Assembly (NCBI GenBank): GCA_004283105.1
Contig: SHLN01000001.1
Coordinates: 1-43,933 of the forward strand
DNA: 43,933 nucleotides
Reading direction: 5' to 3'
From: Acidimicrobiia bacterium
GTDB lineage: Bacteria > Actinomycetota > Acidimicrobiia > Spongiisociales > SHLN01
Position numbers and translations under genes: made by a program. The number at the start of each line of letters is the position of its first letter. Positions within the stretch are counted from its first letter, which is position 1. Below, piece by piece: positions 1-8,023 of this stretch. The notes under the pieces were generated by a model that was not told the DNA's origin, made no database searches, and saw only the letters and a program-made list of their open reading frames with translations.

Positions 1-1
1 C

Positions 2-664
2 CCCGAGGCGACCACGATCCTGGCGCTCCGCTACGCCGACGGCGTCGTGATGGGCGGCGACCGGCGTGCCACCGAGGGCCACACGATCGCCCACCGGCGA
101 ATGCAGAAGGTCTATCCGGCCGACGGTTTCAGTGCCGTTGCCATCGCCGGGACCGCCGGCCTCGCCATGGAGATGGTCAAGCTCTTTCAGACTGAGCTAG
201 AGCACTACGAGAAACTGGAAGGCACCCGCCTCAGCCTGGAGGGCAAGGCCAACCACCTCGCCCGCATGGTGCGCCAGCAACTCCCGATGGTCTTTCAGGG
301 GCTCGTGGTTGTGCCGCTGTTTTGCGGCTACGACGAGGCCGAGTCGTTGGGCCGTCTCTACACGTACGACGTGGTGGGGGGCCGCTACGAGGAAGACGAC
401 TACGCCGCCAGCGGTTCGGGCGGACGCGAGGCCAAGGCCTATCTGCGATCCGTCTACCGCGACGATCTGTCCGAGGAAGACGCTCTCACCCAGGGCATCG
501 CCGCCATTGCCGCCGCCGCCGAGCAGGACACGGCCACGGGTGGTCCCGACCTGCGCCGGGAGATCTACTCAACCGCCGTGATCGTGAACCGGGACGGCTA
601 CACCGAGGTGGCCGACGACCGGGTTGCCGAACTGTCTCGCGACCTCGTGGGAGATTCAGAATGA
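2..664 (+). CDS. prcB: Proteasome beta subunit PrcB (5' end cut by window edge)
   Basis: Catalytic beta subunit of the actinobacterial 20S proteasome, which degrades pupylated proteins in the cytoplasm. The frame is open from base 2. The catalytic Thr1 of the mature protein is the first Thr of ATTILAL, at bases 11-13, so only the propeptide and three flanking codons are missing. Counting from Thr1, Asp17 (GGDRRAT) and Lys33 (RRMQKVY) fall exactly where the N-terminal-nucleophile active site needs them. The segments LEHYEKLEG and ATGGPDL are PrcB signatures. The stop overlaps the prcA start (ATGA). A pup gene would be expected just upstream, outside this window. Identity is secure; the only incompleteness is the window edge. 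Confidence 0.97.
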   Translation, partial: PEATTILALRYADGVVMGGDRRATEGHTIAHRRMQKVYPADGFSAVAIAGTAGLAMEMVKLFQTELEHYEKLEGTRLSLEGKANHLARMVRQQLPMVFQGLVVVPLFCGYDEAESLGRLYTYDVVGGRYEEDDYAASGSGGREAKAYLRSVYRDDLSEEDALTQGIAAIAAAAEQDTATGGPDLRREIYSTAVIVNRDGYTEVADDRVAELSRDLVGDSE

Positions 665-1341
665 CGCTCCCGTACTACGTCCCGCCCGAGCAGCTCATGA
701 AGGACCGGGCCGAGTTCGCCCAGAAGGGCATCGCCAAGGGCCGTTCTATCATCGCCGTCGAGTACGCCGACGGGGTGCTGATGCTTGCTGAGAACTCGAG
801 TCGGGCGCTCAACAAGATCGGCGAGATCTACGACCGGATGGCCTTTGCCGGCGTGGGCAAGTACAACGAGTTCGAAGCGTTGCGGGTGGCCGGTATCCGC
901 CATGCCGACCTCAAGGGCTACTCGTATGGCCGCTCCGACGTGGCGGCCAAGAGCCTGGCCAACGCCTACTCACAAACCCTGGCCGCCGTCTTCACTGAGA
1001 GCGTGAAGCCATACGAGATCGAGATCCTCATCGTCGAAGTTGGTGATGATCCGGCGGGCACCAGCCTGTTCCGGGTCCGCTATGACGGCACTCTGGTCGA
1101 CGAGGAGGGCTTCTGTGCCATCGGCGGCCAGGAGGACGAACTGACCGCGCACATGAAGGAGCGGTACGAGGGAGGCATGGATCTCCGTGCCACCATTCGC
1201 TTCGCCACTGAGGCTTTCGAGGCGGTCGAAGAGCGGGAAATCGGCCCGGACGAGTGGGAAGCCGCCGTCCTCGACCGCACCAACGGCCGCCGCATGTTCC
1301 GCCGCCTCGATGCCGGAGAGATCACGGCGGCTCGCAGCTAG
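661..1341 (+). CDS. prcA: Proteasome alpha subunit PrcA
   Basis: Forms the outer, gating rings of the 20S proteasome that stack on the PrcB rings and receive unfolded substrate from the Mpa/ARC ATPase. The protein is 226 residues, beginning MTLPYYVPPEQLMKDRAEFA, which matches the actinobacterial alpha-subunit gate and H0 helix; the segments KGIAKGRSIIAVEY and AENSSRALNKIGEIYDR are diagnostic of the family. The ATG lies inside the prcB stop (ATGA), so the pair is translationally coupled, as expected for subunits needed in equal amounts. A longer in-frame extension back to base 322 exists but only shadows prcB, so I reject it. The C-terminus ends in GEITAARS. I do not see a clear GQYL-type ATPase-docking tail, so docking to the activator may rely on a different C-terminal sequence. 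Confidence 0.96.
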   Translation: MTLPYYVPPEQLMKDRAEFAQKGIAKGRSIIAVEYADGVLMLAENSSRALNKIGEIYDRMAFAGVGKYNEFEALRVAGIRHADLKGYSYGRSDVAAKSLANAYSQTLAAVFTESVKPYEIEILIVEVGDDPAGTSLFRVRYDGTLVDEEGFCAIGGQEDELTAHMKERYEGGMDLRATIRFATEAFEAVEEREIGPDEWEAAVLDRTNGRRMFRRLDAGEITAARS

Positions 1342-1349
1342 CCCGTCCA

Positions 1350-1739
1350 ATGATCGCCATGATGACCAGCGACCGGCTCAACCGCTTCTTCGACGCCTGG
1401 AATGCCCACGATGTCGAGACCATCGTCAGTTACTTCACCGAAGACGGCGCATACTTTGCCTCGATCGGTCCGGACGACGAGGGCACCGCCTTCCGGGGGA
1501 CCGATGAGCTGCGGCGGGGTGTAGCCGCGTTCCTGGCCAACTACGGCGACGTCAGCTACACGGATCTCTATGTCGTGGTCTCGGGCGACCGGGGCTACGC
1601 GACGTGGACATTCCACGGCATCGACCCCGAGCATGGGCCGATCACCTACCTGGGGGTCGATGTCTTCGAGTTCGACGGTGATCTCATTGCCGTCAAGGAC
1701 GCCTACCGCAAGGAACGCTCACGCCCGATTGGTGGCTGA
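1350..1739 (+). CDS. SnoaL/NTF2-like small protein
   Basis: A 129-residue protein with the cone-shaped NTF2/SnoaL fold pattern: an N-terminal helix LNRFFDAWNAHDVETIVSYF, then EDGAYF, FRGTDELRRGVAAFL, and a C-terminal beta sheet ending YLGVDVFEFDGDLI. The family includes polyketide cyclases, isomerases, limonene-epoxide hydrolase-like enzymes and many ligand-binding proteins of unknown role. I cannot assign a reaction. It starts 8 bp after prcA, on the same strand, so it may be co-transcribed with the proteasome genes. Three nearby ATGs (1350, 1359, 1362) are possible starts and no strong ribosome-binding site separates them; I took the first. Whether it has anything to do with proteolysis is unknown. 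Confidence 0.75.
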   Translation: MIAMMTSDRLNRFFDAWNAHDVETIVSYFTEDGAYFASIGPDDEGTAFRGTDELRRGVAAFLANYGDVSYTDLYVVVSGDRGYATWTFHGIDPEHGPITYLGVDVFEFDGDLIAVKDAYRKERSRPIGG

Positions 1740-1898
1740 CTGGTTGTCAGAAGTGACCGGCCAGATACTCGCCGTGGAGTTTCATGTCGGCTCCCCGACC
1801 GTACAAGGTGACGTCAGCCAGTGTCTGGGCCGAATGGCCCTGGCGAGGCGGACGATTCTCTCCCACGATTCGAAACGAAGAAACGACAAAGGGGTTTG

Positions 1899-2369
1899 AT
1901 GTCCGACGATGAGAAGAAGAAGGCATGGATGCCCCCGCGCTGGTTTGTCCGGCTCGCTTGGGCGACGCACCGCGGCCTCTACAAGATGACGGGCGGCCGG
2001 ATCGGGCTGCGGCCTCCGAAATCGGTCAACCATTGGGGAACGGCTCGCCTCACAACCATCGGTCGGCGTAGCGGTCAGGAGCGCCCGGTGATGGTCGGCT
2101 ATTTCGAGGATGGTCCCAACCTGGTGACAATGGCCATGAACGGATGGGGCGAGGGTGAGCCTGCCTGGTGGCTCAACCTCCAGACCAATCCGGAGGCCAC
2201 CCTCGATCTGAAAGACGGTCCACGTCGGGTCAAGGGCCGGGCCGCCGAGGGGGAGGAGCGATCCCGACTCTGGGATCGATGGCGCGAAATCGACAAGAAC
2301 CTGGACGCCTATGCGGCCCGCCGGCCCGGGGAGACGGCCGTTGTGATCCTGGAGCCGTTGGCAGACTGA
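1899..2369 (+). CDS. DUF385/DDN-like F420-dependent nitroreductase family protein
   Basis: A 156-residue split-barrel protein of the deazaflavin (F420)-dependent nitroreductase family. Supporting segments are GTARLTTIGRRSGQERPVMVGYF, read in two overlapping pieces (TTIGRRSGQERPV and VMVGYFEDG), followed by NLVTMAMNGWGEGEPAWWLN and NPEATLDLKDG; the pattern of RSG followed by an aromatic-rich WWLNL segment and NP is characteristic. An AAAGGGG Shine-Dalgarno sequence ends about 5 nt before the ATG at 1899 and decides the start. Members reduce quinones, nitro compounds or heme breakdown products using F420H2; the substrate here is unknown. It converges on a related gene at 2390-2794 with a 20-bp gap. 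Confidence 0.82.
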   Translation: MSDDEKKKAWMPPRWFVRLAWATHRGLYKMTGGRIGLRPPKSVNHWGTARLTTIGRRSGQERPVMVGYFEDGPNLVTMAMNGWGEGEPAWWLNLQTNPEATLDLKDGPRRVKGRAAEGEERSRLWDRWREIDKNLDAYAARRPGETAVVILEPLAD

Positions 2370-2389
2370 CGGCTCGTCGACCGCCGGAG

Positions 2390-2794
2390 CTAGTCGAAGA
2401 CGAGCTCGATGACGGGGATGATCCGCTCGGTGGCAGCCTGGTACTCGGCGAAGTTCTCGAGAGCGGCGGCCTGTTTCGCATAGATGGCGTCGCGTTCTTC
2501 TCCGACGATCTCGACCGCGGTGGCGGAGGAGGTCCCGGAGCCGATCTCGACGCCGACCCCCGGGTTTGCCTTGAGATTGTGGTACCAGTCGGGGTGCGAG
2601 TGACTGCCACCTTTCGACGCGAAGATGAAGACGCGGTCGCCCTCCTTGAGGTATACGAGCGGAGTGATGCGCTCGAGCCCTGAGCGAGCGCCGGTGGCAT
2701 GGAGGATCAGCACGTCCAGGCCTTCGAAGAAGCCGCCGACCTTTCCGTCGTTGGCTCTGAACTCCTCGATCACCTTTGCATTCCAGTCAGACAC
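2390..2794 (-). CDS. DUF385/DDN-like F420-dependent nitroreductase family protein (paralogue)
   Basis: A 134-residue protein of the same split-barrel F420-binding family as the gene at 1899-2369, but closer to the classical DDN type: LILHATGARSGLERITPLVY, then DRVFIFASKGGSHSHPDWYHNL (given in parts) and KANPGVGVEIG. The SKGG.HPDWYHNLKANP pattern is the hallmark of the family. The start is GTG (minus strand, at 2794) with an AAGGGA ribosome-binding site about 8 nt upstream; an ATG slightly upstream is out of frame and runs into a stop. Function is probably reduction of quinones or xenobiotics with F420H2, which implies the host makes F420. The convergent pairing with a paralogue suggests an old duplication followed by inversion, though the two are too different to call recent. 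Confidence 0.85.
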   Translation of the reverse strand: MSDWNAKVIEEFRANDGKVGGFFEGLDVLILHATGARSGLERITPLVYLKEGDRVFIFASKGGSHSHPDWYHNLKANPGVGVEIGSGTSSATAVEIVGEERDAIYAKQAAALENFAEYQAATERIIPVIELVFD

Positions 2795-2864
2795 GGTTCA
2801 TCCCTTTTGTTCGTGGGTCCAGACAACCCCGCCCGAGCAACCCACTATTCCCGTCCTCAGATTC

Positions 2865-2897
2865 CGATCTGGGGACCAGGGACAGCGATCTGGGGAC
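2865..2897. repeat. 12-bp direct repeat CGATCTGGGGAC, two copies
   Basis: CGATCTGGGGAC occurs at 2865-2876 and again at 2886-2897, a 21-bp period, in the gap between the nitroreductase gene and the end of pafA. No gene or promoter explains it. It could be a remnant of a dispersed intergenic repeat; copies elsewhere in the genome would be needed to say so. Confidence 0.5.
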
Positions 2898-2946
2898 TGC
2901 CTAAGAAGCTTCTGATCAGCCGTTCGGCTAGCTCACGTTGGTCCTG

Positions 2947-2974
2947 GCTCACAGCTCACAGCTCACAGCTCAGA
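2947..2974. repeat. Tandem heptamer GCTCACA, three copies plus one degenerate
   Basis: GCTCACA is repeated at 2947, 2954 and 2961, with a fourth copy GCTCAGA at 2968. The last copy contains the pafA stop codon (TGA on the minus strand, 2970-2972). The array looks like slipped-strand expansion next to the gene end. Copy-number changes would alter only the 3' untranslated region of pafA. Confidence 0.7.
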
Positions 2975-4325
2975 GACTCTTGATGAGCCGTTCCACCCGC
3001 TCGTCGATCGCCTTGAACGGGTCCTTGCAGAGGACGGTGCGCTGCGCCTGGTCGTTGAGTTTGAGGTGGACCCAATCGACGGTGAAGTCCCGCTTCTTCG
3101 CCTTCGCCGCTTTGATGAACTCGCCGCGCAGGCGGGCGCGGGTGGTTTGCGGGGGCAGGCTGATGGCTTCGTTGATGGCGTCATCGGTGACGACCCGGTC
3201 CATCATGCCCTTGCGTTCGAGCAGGTAGTAGAGGCCCCGCTGGCGGTTGACGTCGTGGTAGGCGAGGTCGAGGAGGGCCAGCCGACCCGACCCGAGCTGG
3301 AGATTGTGCTTGGCCCGGTACCGATCGACGATGTGGTATTTGGCGACCCAATCGACCTCGCTGCTCAGACTGAGCGGGTCCTTCTCGAGGCCGGTCAGCA
3401 GGTGCTCCCACATGTCAACCGCCTTCTGGACCTGGGCGGGAAAGCCGGTGGTGCGGCCGTAGCGGACCGCTCGCTCAAGGTACTCCCACTGGATGTCGAG
3501 AGCGGAGAGCTCGCGGCCATTGAGGAGCCGCACCTTGCGCTTGCAGGTGATGTCGTGGCTGATTTCGCGAATAGCCCTGATCGGGTTTTCGAGCGTCAGG
3601 TCACGGAACACCACCTCGTCCTCGAGCATCTGGAGGAGGGCGGCGGCAGTGCCAACCTTCACGTAGTTGGCGTACTCGGACATATTCGAGTCGCCGGCGA
3701 TGACGTGGAGCCGGCGGAACCGCTCGGCGTCGGCGTGTGGCTCGTCCCGGGTGTTGATGATCGGCCGGCTGCGGGTGGTGGCAGAGGAGACGCCTTCCCA
3801 GATGTGCTCGGCCCGCTGGGCGATGCAATAGACGGTTCCCCGGGCCGTCTGGAGCAGCTTGCCGGCCCCGGAGAAGATCTGGCGGGAGACGAAGAACGGG
3901 ATGAGCGTGTCGATGGTCCGTTGGAAATCGGAGTGGCGGCCCACCAGGTAGTTCTCGTGGCAGCCGTATGAGTTCCCGGCCGAGTCGGTGTTGTTCTTGA
4001 ACAGGTAGATGTCGCCCCGGATGCCCTCCTCCTCGAGGCGCCGCTCGGCCGATTGCACGAGGCCTTCCAGGACCCGCTCACCCGCCTTGTCGTGGGCCAC
4101 GAGGTCGTAGAGGCTGTCGCACTCGGGGGTGGCGTACTCGGGGTGGCTCCCGACGTCGAGGTAGAGGCGGGCGCCGTTTTCGAGGAAGACGTTGGAGGAT
4201 CGACCCCAGCTGACCACCCGGCGGAACAGGTAGCGGGCCACCTCATCGGGTGAAAGGCGCCGCTGGCCACGCAATGTGCACGTGACGCCGTATTCGTTCT
4301 CCAGTCCGAAAATGCGGCGGTCCAT
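2970..4325 (-). CDS. pafA: Pup-protein ligase PafA
   Basis: Ligates the C-terminal glutamate of Pup to substrate lysines using ATP, marking proteins for the proteasome. The protein is 451 residues, the normal length for PafA. The N-terminal MDRRIFGLENEYGV carries the ATP/Mg-binding glutamate at residue 9, and LYLDVGSHPEYAT carries the catalytic-base aspartate at residue 57. NNTDSAGNSYGCHENYL, RPIINTRDEPHAD and DFTVDWVHLKLNDQ are PafA-specific, and these glutamine-synthetase-like elements separate it from Dop mainly through context and detail. I chose ATG 4325 rather than ATG 4352 because homologues begin at MxRRIxG and a -10-like TACTCT lies exactly 7 nt upstream, suggesting a leaderless message. 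The gene is transcribed away from the cyclase gene and against the prcBA operon. Confidence 0.96.
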   Translation of the reverse strand: MDRRIFGLENEYGVTCTLRGQRRLSPDEVARYLFRRVVSWGRSSNVFLENGARLYLDVGSHPEYATPECDSLYDLVAHDKAGERVLEGLVQSAERRLEEEGIRGDIYLFKNNTDSAGNSYGCHENYLVGRHSDFQRTIDTLIPFFVSRQIFSGAGKLLQTARGTVYCIAQRAEHIWEGVSSATTRSRPIINTRDEPHADAERFRRLHVIAGDSNMSEYANYVKVGTAAALLQMLEDEVVFRDLTLENPIRAIREISHDITCKRKVRLLNGRELSALDIQWEYLERAVRYGRTTGFPAQVQKAVDMWEHLLTGLEKDPLSLSSEVDWVAKYHIVDRYRAKHNLQLGSGRLALLDLAYHDVNRQRGLYYLLERKGMMDRVVTDDAINEAISLPPQTTRARLRGEFIKAAKAKKRDFTVDWVHLKLNDQAQRTVLCKDPFKAIDERVERLIKSL

Positions 4326-4332
4326 GCGGGTC

Positions 4333-4338
4333 AGAGTA
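4333..4338 (-). promoter_or_regulatory. Putative leaderless -10 element of pafA
   Basis: On the minus strand TACTCT is followed by 7 nt (GACCCGC) and then ATG. It matches TANNNT at the distance that puts transcription start on the start codon. No Shine-Dalgarno sequence is present, consistent with leaderless translation. Confidence 0.5.
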
Positions 4339-4390
4339 GCGGCAGAGCCCATTCATGGGCCGCTACCGGTGATCTAATAGGGGCTTTCTG

Positions 4391-4396
4391 TAGGAT
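4391..4396 (+). promoter_or_regulatory. Possible -10 element (TAGGAT) of the cyclase gene
   Basis: TAGGAT lies 18 nt before the ATG at 4415, in the 89-bp divergent spacer shared with pafA. A purine-rich GAGGTGG sits close to the start. No convincing -35 hexamer is visible, so the call is tentative. Confidence 0.3.
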
Positions 4397-4414
4397 CCCC
4401 CAACGAGGTGGCCG

Positions 4415-7400
4415 ATGCAGTGTCCGTCCTGTAATCATACGAACGACCCGAGTGCCAAGTTCTGCAGCGAGTGCGGAACCAAGCTGGCGCTCGCCTGTCC
4501 GAACGGTCACGAAGTAGCCGCCGGGGCCAAGTTCTGCCCGGAATGTGGCTCGGCGCTTGCTTCAGGGACTGGGGCGTCTGAACCGACATCGCCTGCCGAC
4601 GACGCACCGTTGGCCGCTCAGGCTCCCGTCAAAGCGGAGCGACGCCTCGTAACCGTCCTCTTCGCCGATCTCGTGGGATTCACGCCTTACAGCGAATCTC
4701 GCGATCCGGAGGAGGTCCGGGCGATGCTGACCGTGTACTTCGATCGGGCCAGTGAGATCCTCGAGCGTTTCGGGGGCAGCGTCGACAAGTTCATCGGCGA
4801 CGCCGTGATGGCGGTGTGGGGAGCCGTTGCTGCGAACGAAGATGACGCCGAGCGGGCGGTCAGGGCCGGGCTCGAGCTCGTCGACATGATCAATGAACTG
4901 GGAGGAGAGATCGGTGTTCCCGACCTGGCCCTTCGGGCAGGGGTCCTGACCGGTGAAGCCTCGGTCGGCCCGGGGGGTAATGAGAAGGGTCTCGTGGTGG
5001 GTGACCTCGTCAACACCGCCTCCCGGCTGCAATCCATCGCCGAACCGGGCACGGTGGCGATCGGCGAGTCGACCTTCCGAATCGTTGAGAACGCCATCGC
5101 ATGCGAGCCGCTCGGCGATCAGGACATGAAGGGCAAGTCATCTCCGGTTCCGGCGTTTCGGGCGCTCCGGGTCATCTCGGAGCGGGGCGGGCGAGGCAAG
5201 GCGGCCGGACTGGAGGCGCCGTTTGTGGGACGGGAGGACGAGTTGCGTCTTCTCAAGGACCAGCTGCATGCCACCGGGCGGGACACGCGGGCCCGCCTCG
5301 TGTCGATCGTCGGGGAAGGGGGAATCGGCAAGAGCCGGTTGGCAGCCGAGTTGCTCCGCTACATCGATGGCCTGGCCGAGGACGTCTACTGGCATCAGGG
5401 GCGTTCGCCCTCGTACGGCGACGGTGTGACGTTCTGGGCCCTGGGTGAGATGGTCCGGCGGCGGGCCGGGATCGTCGAGGGCGAAGAGAACCACAAGGCT
5501 CGAATAAAGCTCCGAACTGCGGTAGCCGAGTTCGCCCCCGACCCGGAAGAGCAGAAGTGGATCGAACCACGGCTCGCCGGATTGCTGGGCCTCGATGAGA
5601 TGCCGGCCGGCGATCGCACCGAGTTGTTCGCAGCGATGCGGACATTCTTCCAACGCATCGCCGACCGGGGAACCACGGTGCTCGTGTTCGAGGACCTCCA
5701 TTGGGCAGATGCCGGCCTTCTGGACTTCATCGAAGAGCTGGTGGATCGGTCACGAAACCACCCGATCTTCATCCTCACGCTGGCGCGACCGGACCTGCTC
5801 CAGGCCCGGTCCGGGTGGGGCTCGGGCCGCCAGAGCCTGCTTTCGATGCATCTACCTCCGCTCCCGGAGCACTCCATGCGGGAGCTGGTGGCCGGCCTGG
5901 CACCCGGTCTGCCCGAGGACGCGGTCGGTCTCATTGCCTCGAGATCGGCCGGTATGCCGCTCTACGCAGTCGAGTTCGTGCGGATGCTGCTTGCCGGCGG
6001 GGATCTTGTGCGCGAGGGCGAGGAGTTCCACCTGGTAGGCGACCTCGGCGGCCTGGCCGTCCCGGAGTCGCTCCAGGCGGTCATCGGAGCCCGCCTCGAC
6101 AGACTCGATGCGGCCGACCGCCAGTTGGCCCAGGACGGTGCCGTGCTCGGCCAGACGTTCACAGTGGACGGGCTATCGGTGCTCCGGGGCGAAGACGCGG
6201 CTGTCCTCGAGGAGCGGTTGAGCGATCTTGTCCGCCGGGAGCTTCTCGAAGTGGAGTCCGACCCGAAATCGCCCGAACGCGGCCAGTACAAGTTCGTCCA
6301 AGGACTGATACGCGAGGTCGCCTACAGCCGGCTCACAAAGGAGGAGCGACGGGACCGGCACCTCAAGGTCGCCGAGTACTACGAGCAATTCGATGACGTC
6401 GAAGTGGCCGGGATCGTAGCCAGCCACTACGTGGACGCCTATCGGGCGAGCCCCGCAGGGCCGGAGGGTGAGCGCCTGGCCGAGCGGGCCCGGCACTCGC
6501 TACGCGATGCCGCCGCCCGGGCGGCAGATCTTCAATCACATGAACAGGCCCTCGCGCTCTGCAAGCAGGCGCTCGACATAACCGAGGAGGCTGCCGACCA
6601 GGCCGAGTTGTGGCTGCGGGCGGCCGAGTCGGCCAACCTTGCGCTGCTGGAAGAGGACGAAGCGGAGGAATATGCCCGGCAGGCGCTCGACTATTACCAG
6701 GGCCTCGAGAGTGCCTCCGGCGTTGTTCGGGCAGCCACGCTGCTGGCTCGCATCTTCAATGACCACTCGCGATCGGACGAGGCCCCGCCGGTCCTCGAGC
6801 CGGTGTTCGAGGCCCAGCCGAACATCGAGACATCCGAGCAGGTGGCTCTCGGGGCCGAACTGGCTCGTAGCTACATGCTGGTAGGCGAACTGCAGAACGC
6901 CGTCGACGTGGTCGACCGGGTGCTGCTTCCCGCCGAGCAGTCAGAAATGATCGCGGAGGTTGTCGACTCGCTGATCACCCGGGCCACGGCCATCGGCGGT
7001 CTCGGTCGACCCAAAGAAGGGGTGGCCCTACTCCAGGGAGCGATCCGACTGGCGGAGGACTATGACCTTCCTCATGCCACTATGCGGGCTCTGAACAACC
7101 TCGCGTTCGTAGTCGGAGCCGACGACGCCCATGCCCAGGAGGCTGCCCAGGCACTGCTGCTCGACCACGCCGAGCGGGTTGGCGACACCGCCCGTATCCT
7201 GGACGGAGTGGCCGACCTGGCGGTGGCTCGGGTCAACCAGGGTGACCTCGCCGGCGCCGCCGAGATGCTCGAGGAGGCCGACCCAACCGAACTCACAGGC
7301 CAATGGCCATCGGTCTACGGATATTGGCTCGCGTTCGTTCGTGGCCTGCAGACCGGCGAAGCTCGGTACTGGGAGGAAACGGAACGCCATCTGTCGTTCT

Positions 7401-7930
7401 GGGATGGTTCGACCGATCCTCAGATCATTGGATTGCTGGCGGGATTCCGCAGCTGGGCGTGTGTCTATCAAGGTGACTACGGGGGGACGTTGGACGCCGC
7501 CGCCCGGAGTGACTGGGATCCACTGTTCCCCTTTCGTATCCACGCGGCGATACAAGCGGCCGCCTGGCTGGGAGACCACGAAGCCCTTGCCGGCGTGGCG
7601 GCGCAACTGCGGGAGCATCGGGGACGCGGACGACGAATCAAGGGCCTGCGTCTCTTCGCCGACGCCGCCCAGGCATCGCTGGCAGGTGATGGGGAAGCCG
7701 CTGCACGCCTATTTAGTGACGCAATTGCCCTGTGGGAGCAGACTGCCACCGGGCTGGAATTGGTGCTGCTGCAAGCGTCGTTCGCCAAGATGGCTGGGCA
7801 GGAGCATCCTGCGGCTGCGGCAGCAGCGGCATCTGCGTACCGATGGATCAGCGAAAGCGGGAGCGCCCTGCTCCTCGACGTTCTGCGAGAAGGTCTCCCG
7901 GCGGAAACGCCAGTTGCCGCCAGCGGCTGA
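4415..7930 (+). CDS. Zinc-ribbon / class III nucleotidyl cyclase / AAA ATPase / TPR-like signalling protein
   Basis: A 1171-residue multidomain protein. Residues 3-44 hold a double zinc ribbon (CPSC...CSEC and CPNGH...CPEC). Residues about 76-252 are a class III cyclase homology domain: metal-binding Asp85 (LFADLVGFT) and Asp129 (FIGDAVMA), purine-contacting Lys125, and transition-state Asn200 and Arg204 (VNTASR). By hand alignment the second purine-specifying position is Leu193, so ATP versus GTP use is uncertain. Residues 270 onward are an AAA/STAND-type ATPase with Walker A GEGGIGKS (300-307) and Walker B near 421-431 (LVFEDLHWAD). About residues 640-1171 are alpha-helical, TPR-like. This architecture is known from mycobacterial cyclase-ATPase proteins. 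A product cAMP could act through the Crp-family gene at 37777, which is only an inference. It is monocistronic, between pafA and pafB. Confidence 0.9.
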   Translation: MQCPSCNHTNDPSAKFCSECGTKLALACPNGHEVAAGAKFCPECGSALASGTGASEPTSPADDAPLAAQAPVKAERRLVTVLFADLVGFTPYSESRDPEEVRAMLTVYFDRASEILERFGGSVDKFIGDAVMAVWGAVAANEDDAERAVRAGLELVDMINELGGEIGVPDLALRAGVLTGEASVGPGGNEKGLVVGDLVNTASRLQSIAEPGTVAIGESTFRIVENAIACEPLGDQDMKGKSSPVPAFRALRVISERGGRGKAAGLEAPFVGREDELRLLKDQLHATGRDTRARLVSIVGEGGIGKSRLAAELLRYIDGLAEDVYWHQGRSPSYGDGVTFWALGEMVRRRAGIVEGEENHKARIKLRTAVAEFAPDPEEQKWIEPRLAGLLGLDEMPAGDRTELFAAMRTFFQRIADRGTTVLVFEDLHWADAGLLDFIEELVDRSRNHPIFILTLARPDLLQARSGWGSGRQSLLSMHLPPLPEHSMRELVAGLAPGLPEDAVGLIASRSAGMPLYAVEFVRMLLAGGDLVREGEEFHLVGDLGGLAVPESLQAVIGARLDRLDAADRQLAQDGAVLGQTFTVDGLSVLRGEDAAVLEERLSDLVRRELLEVESDPKSPERGQYKFVQGLIREVAYSRLTKEERRDRHLKVAEYYEQFDDVEVAGIVASHYVDAYRASPAGPEGERLAERARHSLRDAAARAADLQSHEQALALCKQALDITEEAADQAELWLRAAESANLALLEEDEAEEYARQALDYYQGLESASGVVRAATLLARIFNDHSRSDEAPPVLEPVFEAQPNIETSEQVALGAELARSYMLVGELQNAVDVVDRVLLPAEQSEMIAEVVDSLITRATAIGGLGRPKEGVALLQGAIRLAEDYDLPHATMRALNNLAFVVGADDAHAQEAAQALLLDHAERVGDTARILDGVADLAVARVNQGDLAGAAEMLEEADPTELTGQWPSVYGYWLAFVRGLQTGEARYWEETERHLSFWDGSTDPQIIGLLAGFRSWACVYQGDYGGTLDAAARSDWDPLFPFRIHAAIQAAAWLGDHEALAGVAAQLREHRGRGRRIKGLRLFADAAQASLAGDGEAAARLFSDAIALWEQTATGLELVLLQASFAKMAGQEHPAAAAAAASAYRWISESGSALLLDVLREGLPAETPVAASG

Positions 7931-8011
7931 ATCGAACCTCTTCCGTTCGCCGGGGGAACCTGATATGCCTCCCCAATGCAAACGATCCATCTCTCTGAGC
8001 CGTGGCGGGTC

Positions 8012-8017
8012 CATAAT
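8012..8017 (+). promoter_or_regulatory. Putative leaderless -10 element of pafB
   Basis: CATAAT (five of six matches to TATAAT) ends 6 nt before the GTG at 8024. This supports starting PafB at GTG 8024 rather than at the upstream ATG 7976. No -35 hexamer is evident. Confidence 0.4.
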
Positions 8018-8023
8018 CCCCGG

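Noticed and set aside
4326..4352. Longer pafA start at ATG 4352
   Set aside because: PafA homologues begin at MxRRIxG, and a -10-like TACTCT lies within the extra codons, so translation from 4352 is unlikely.
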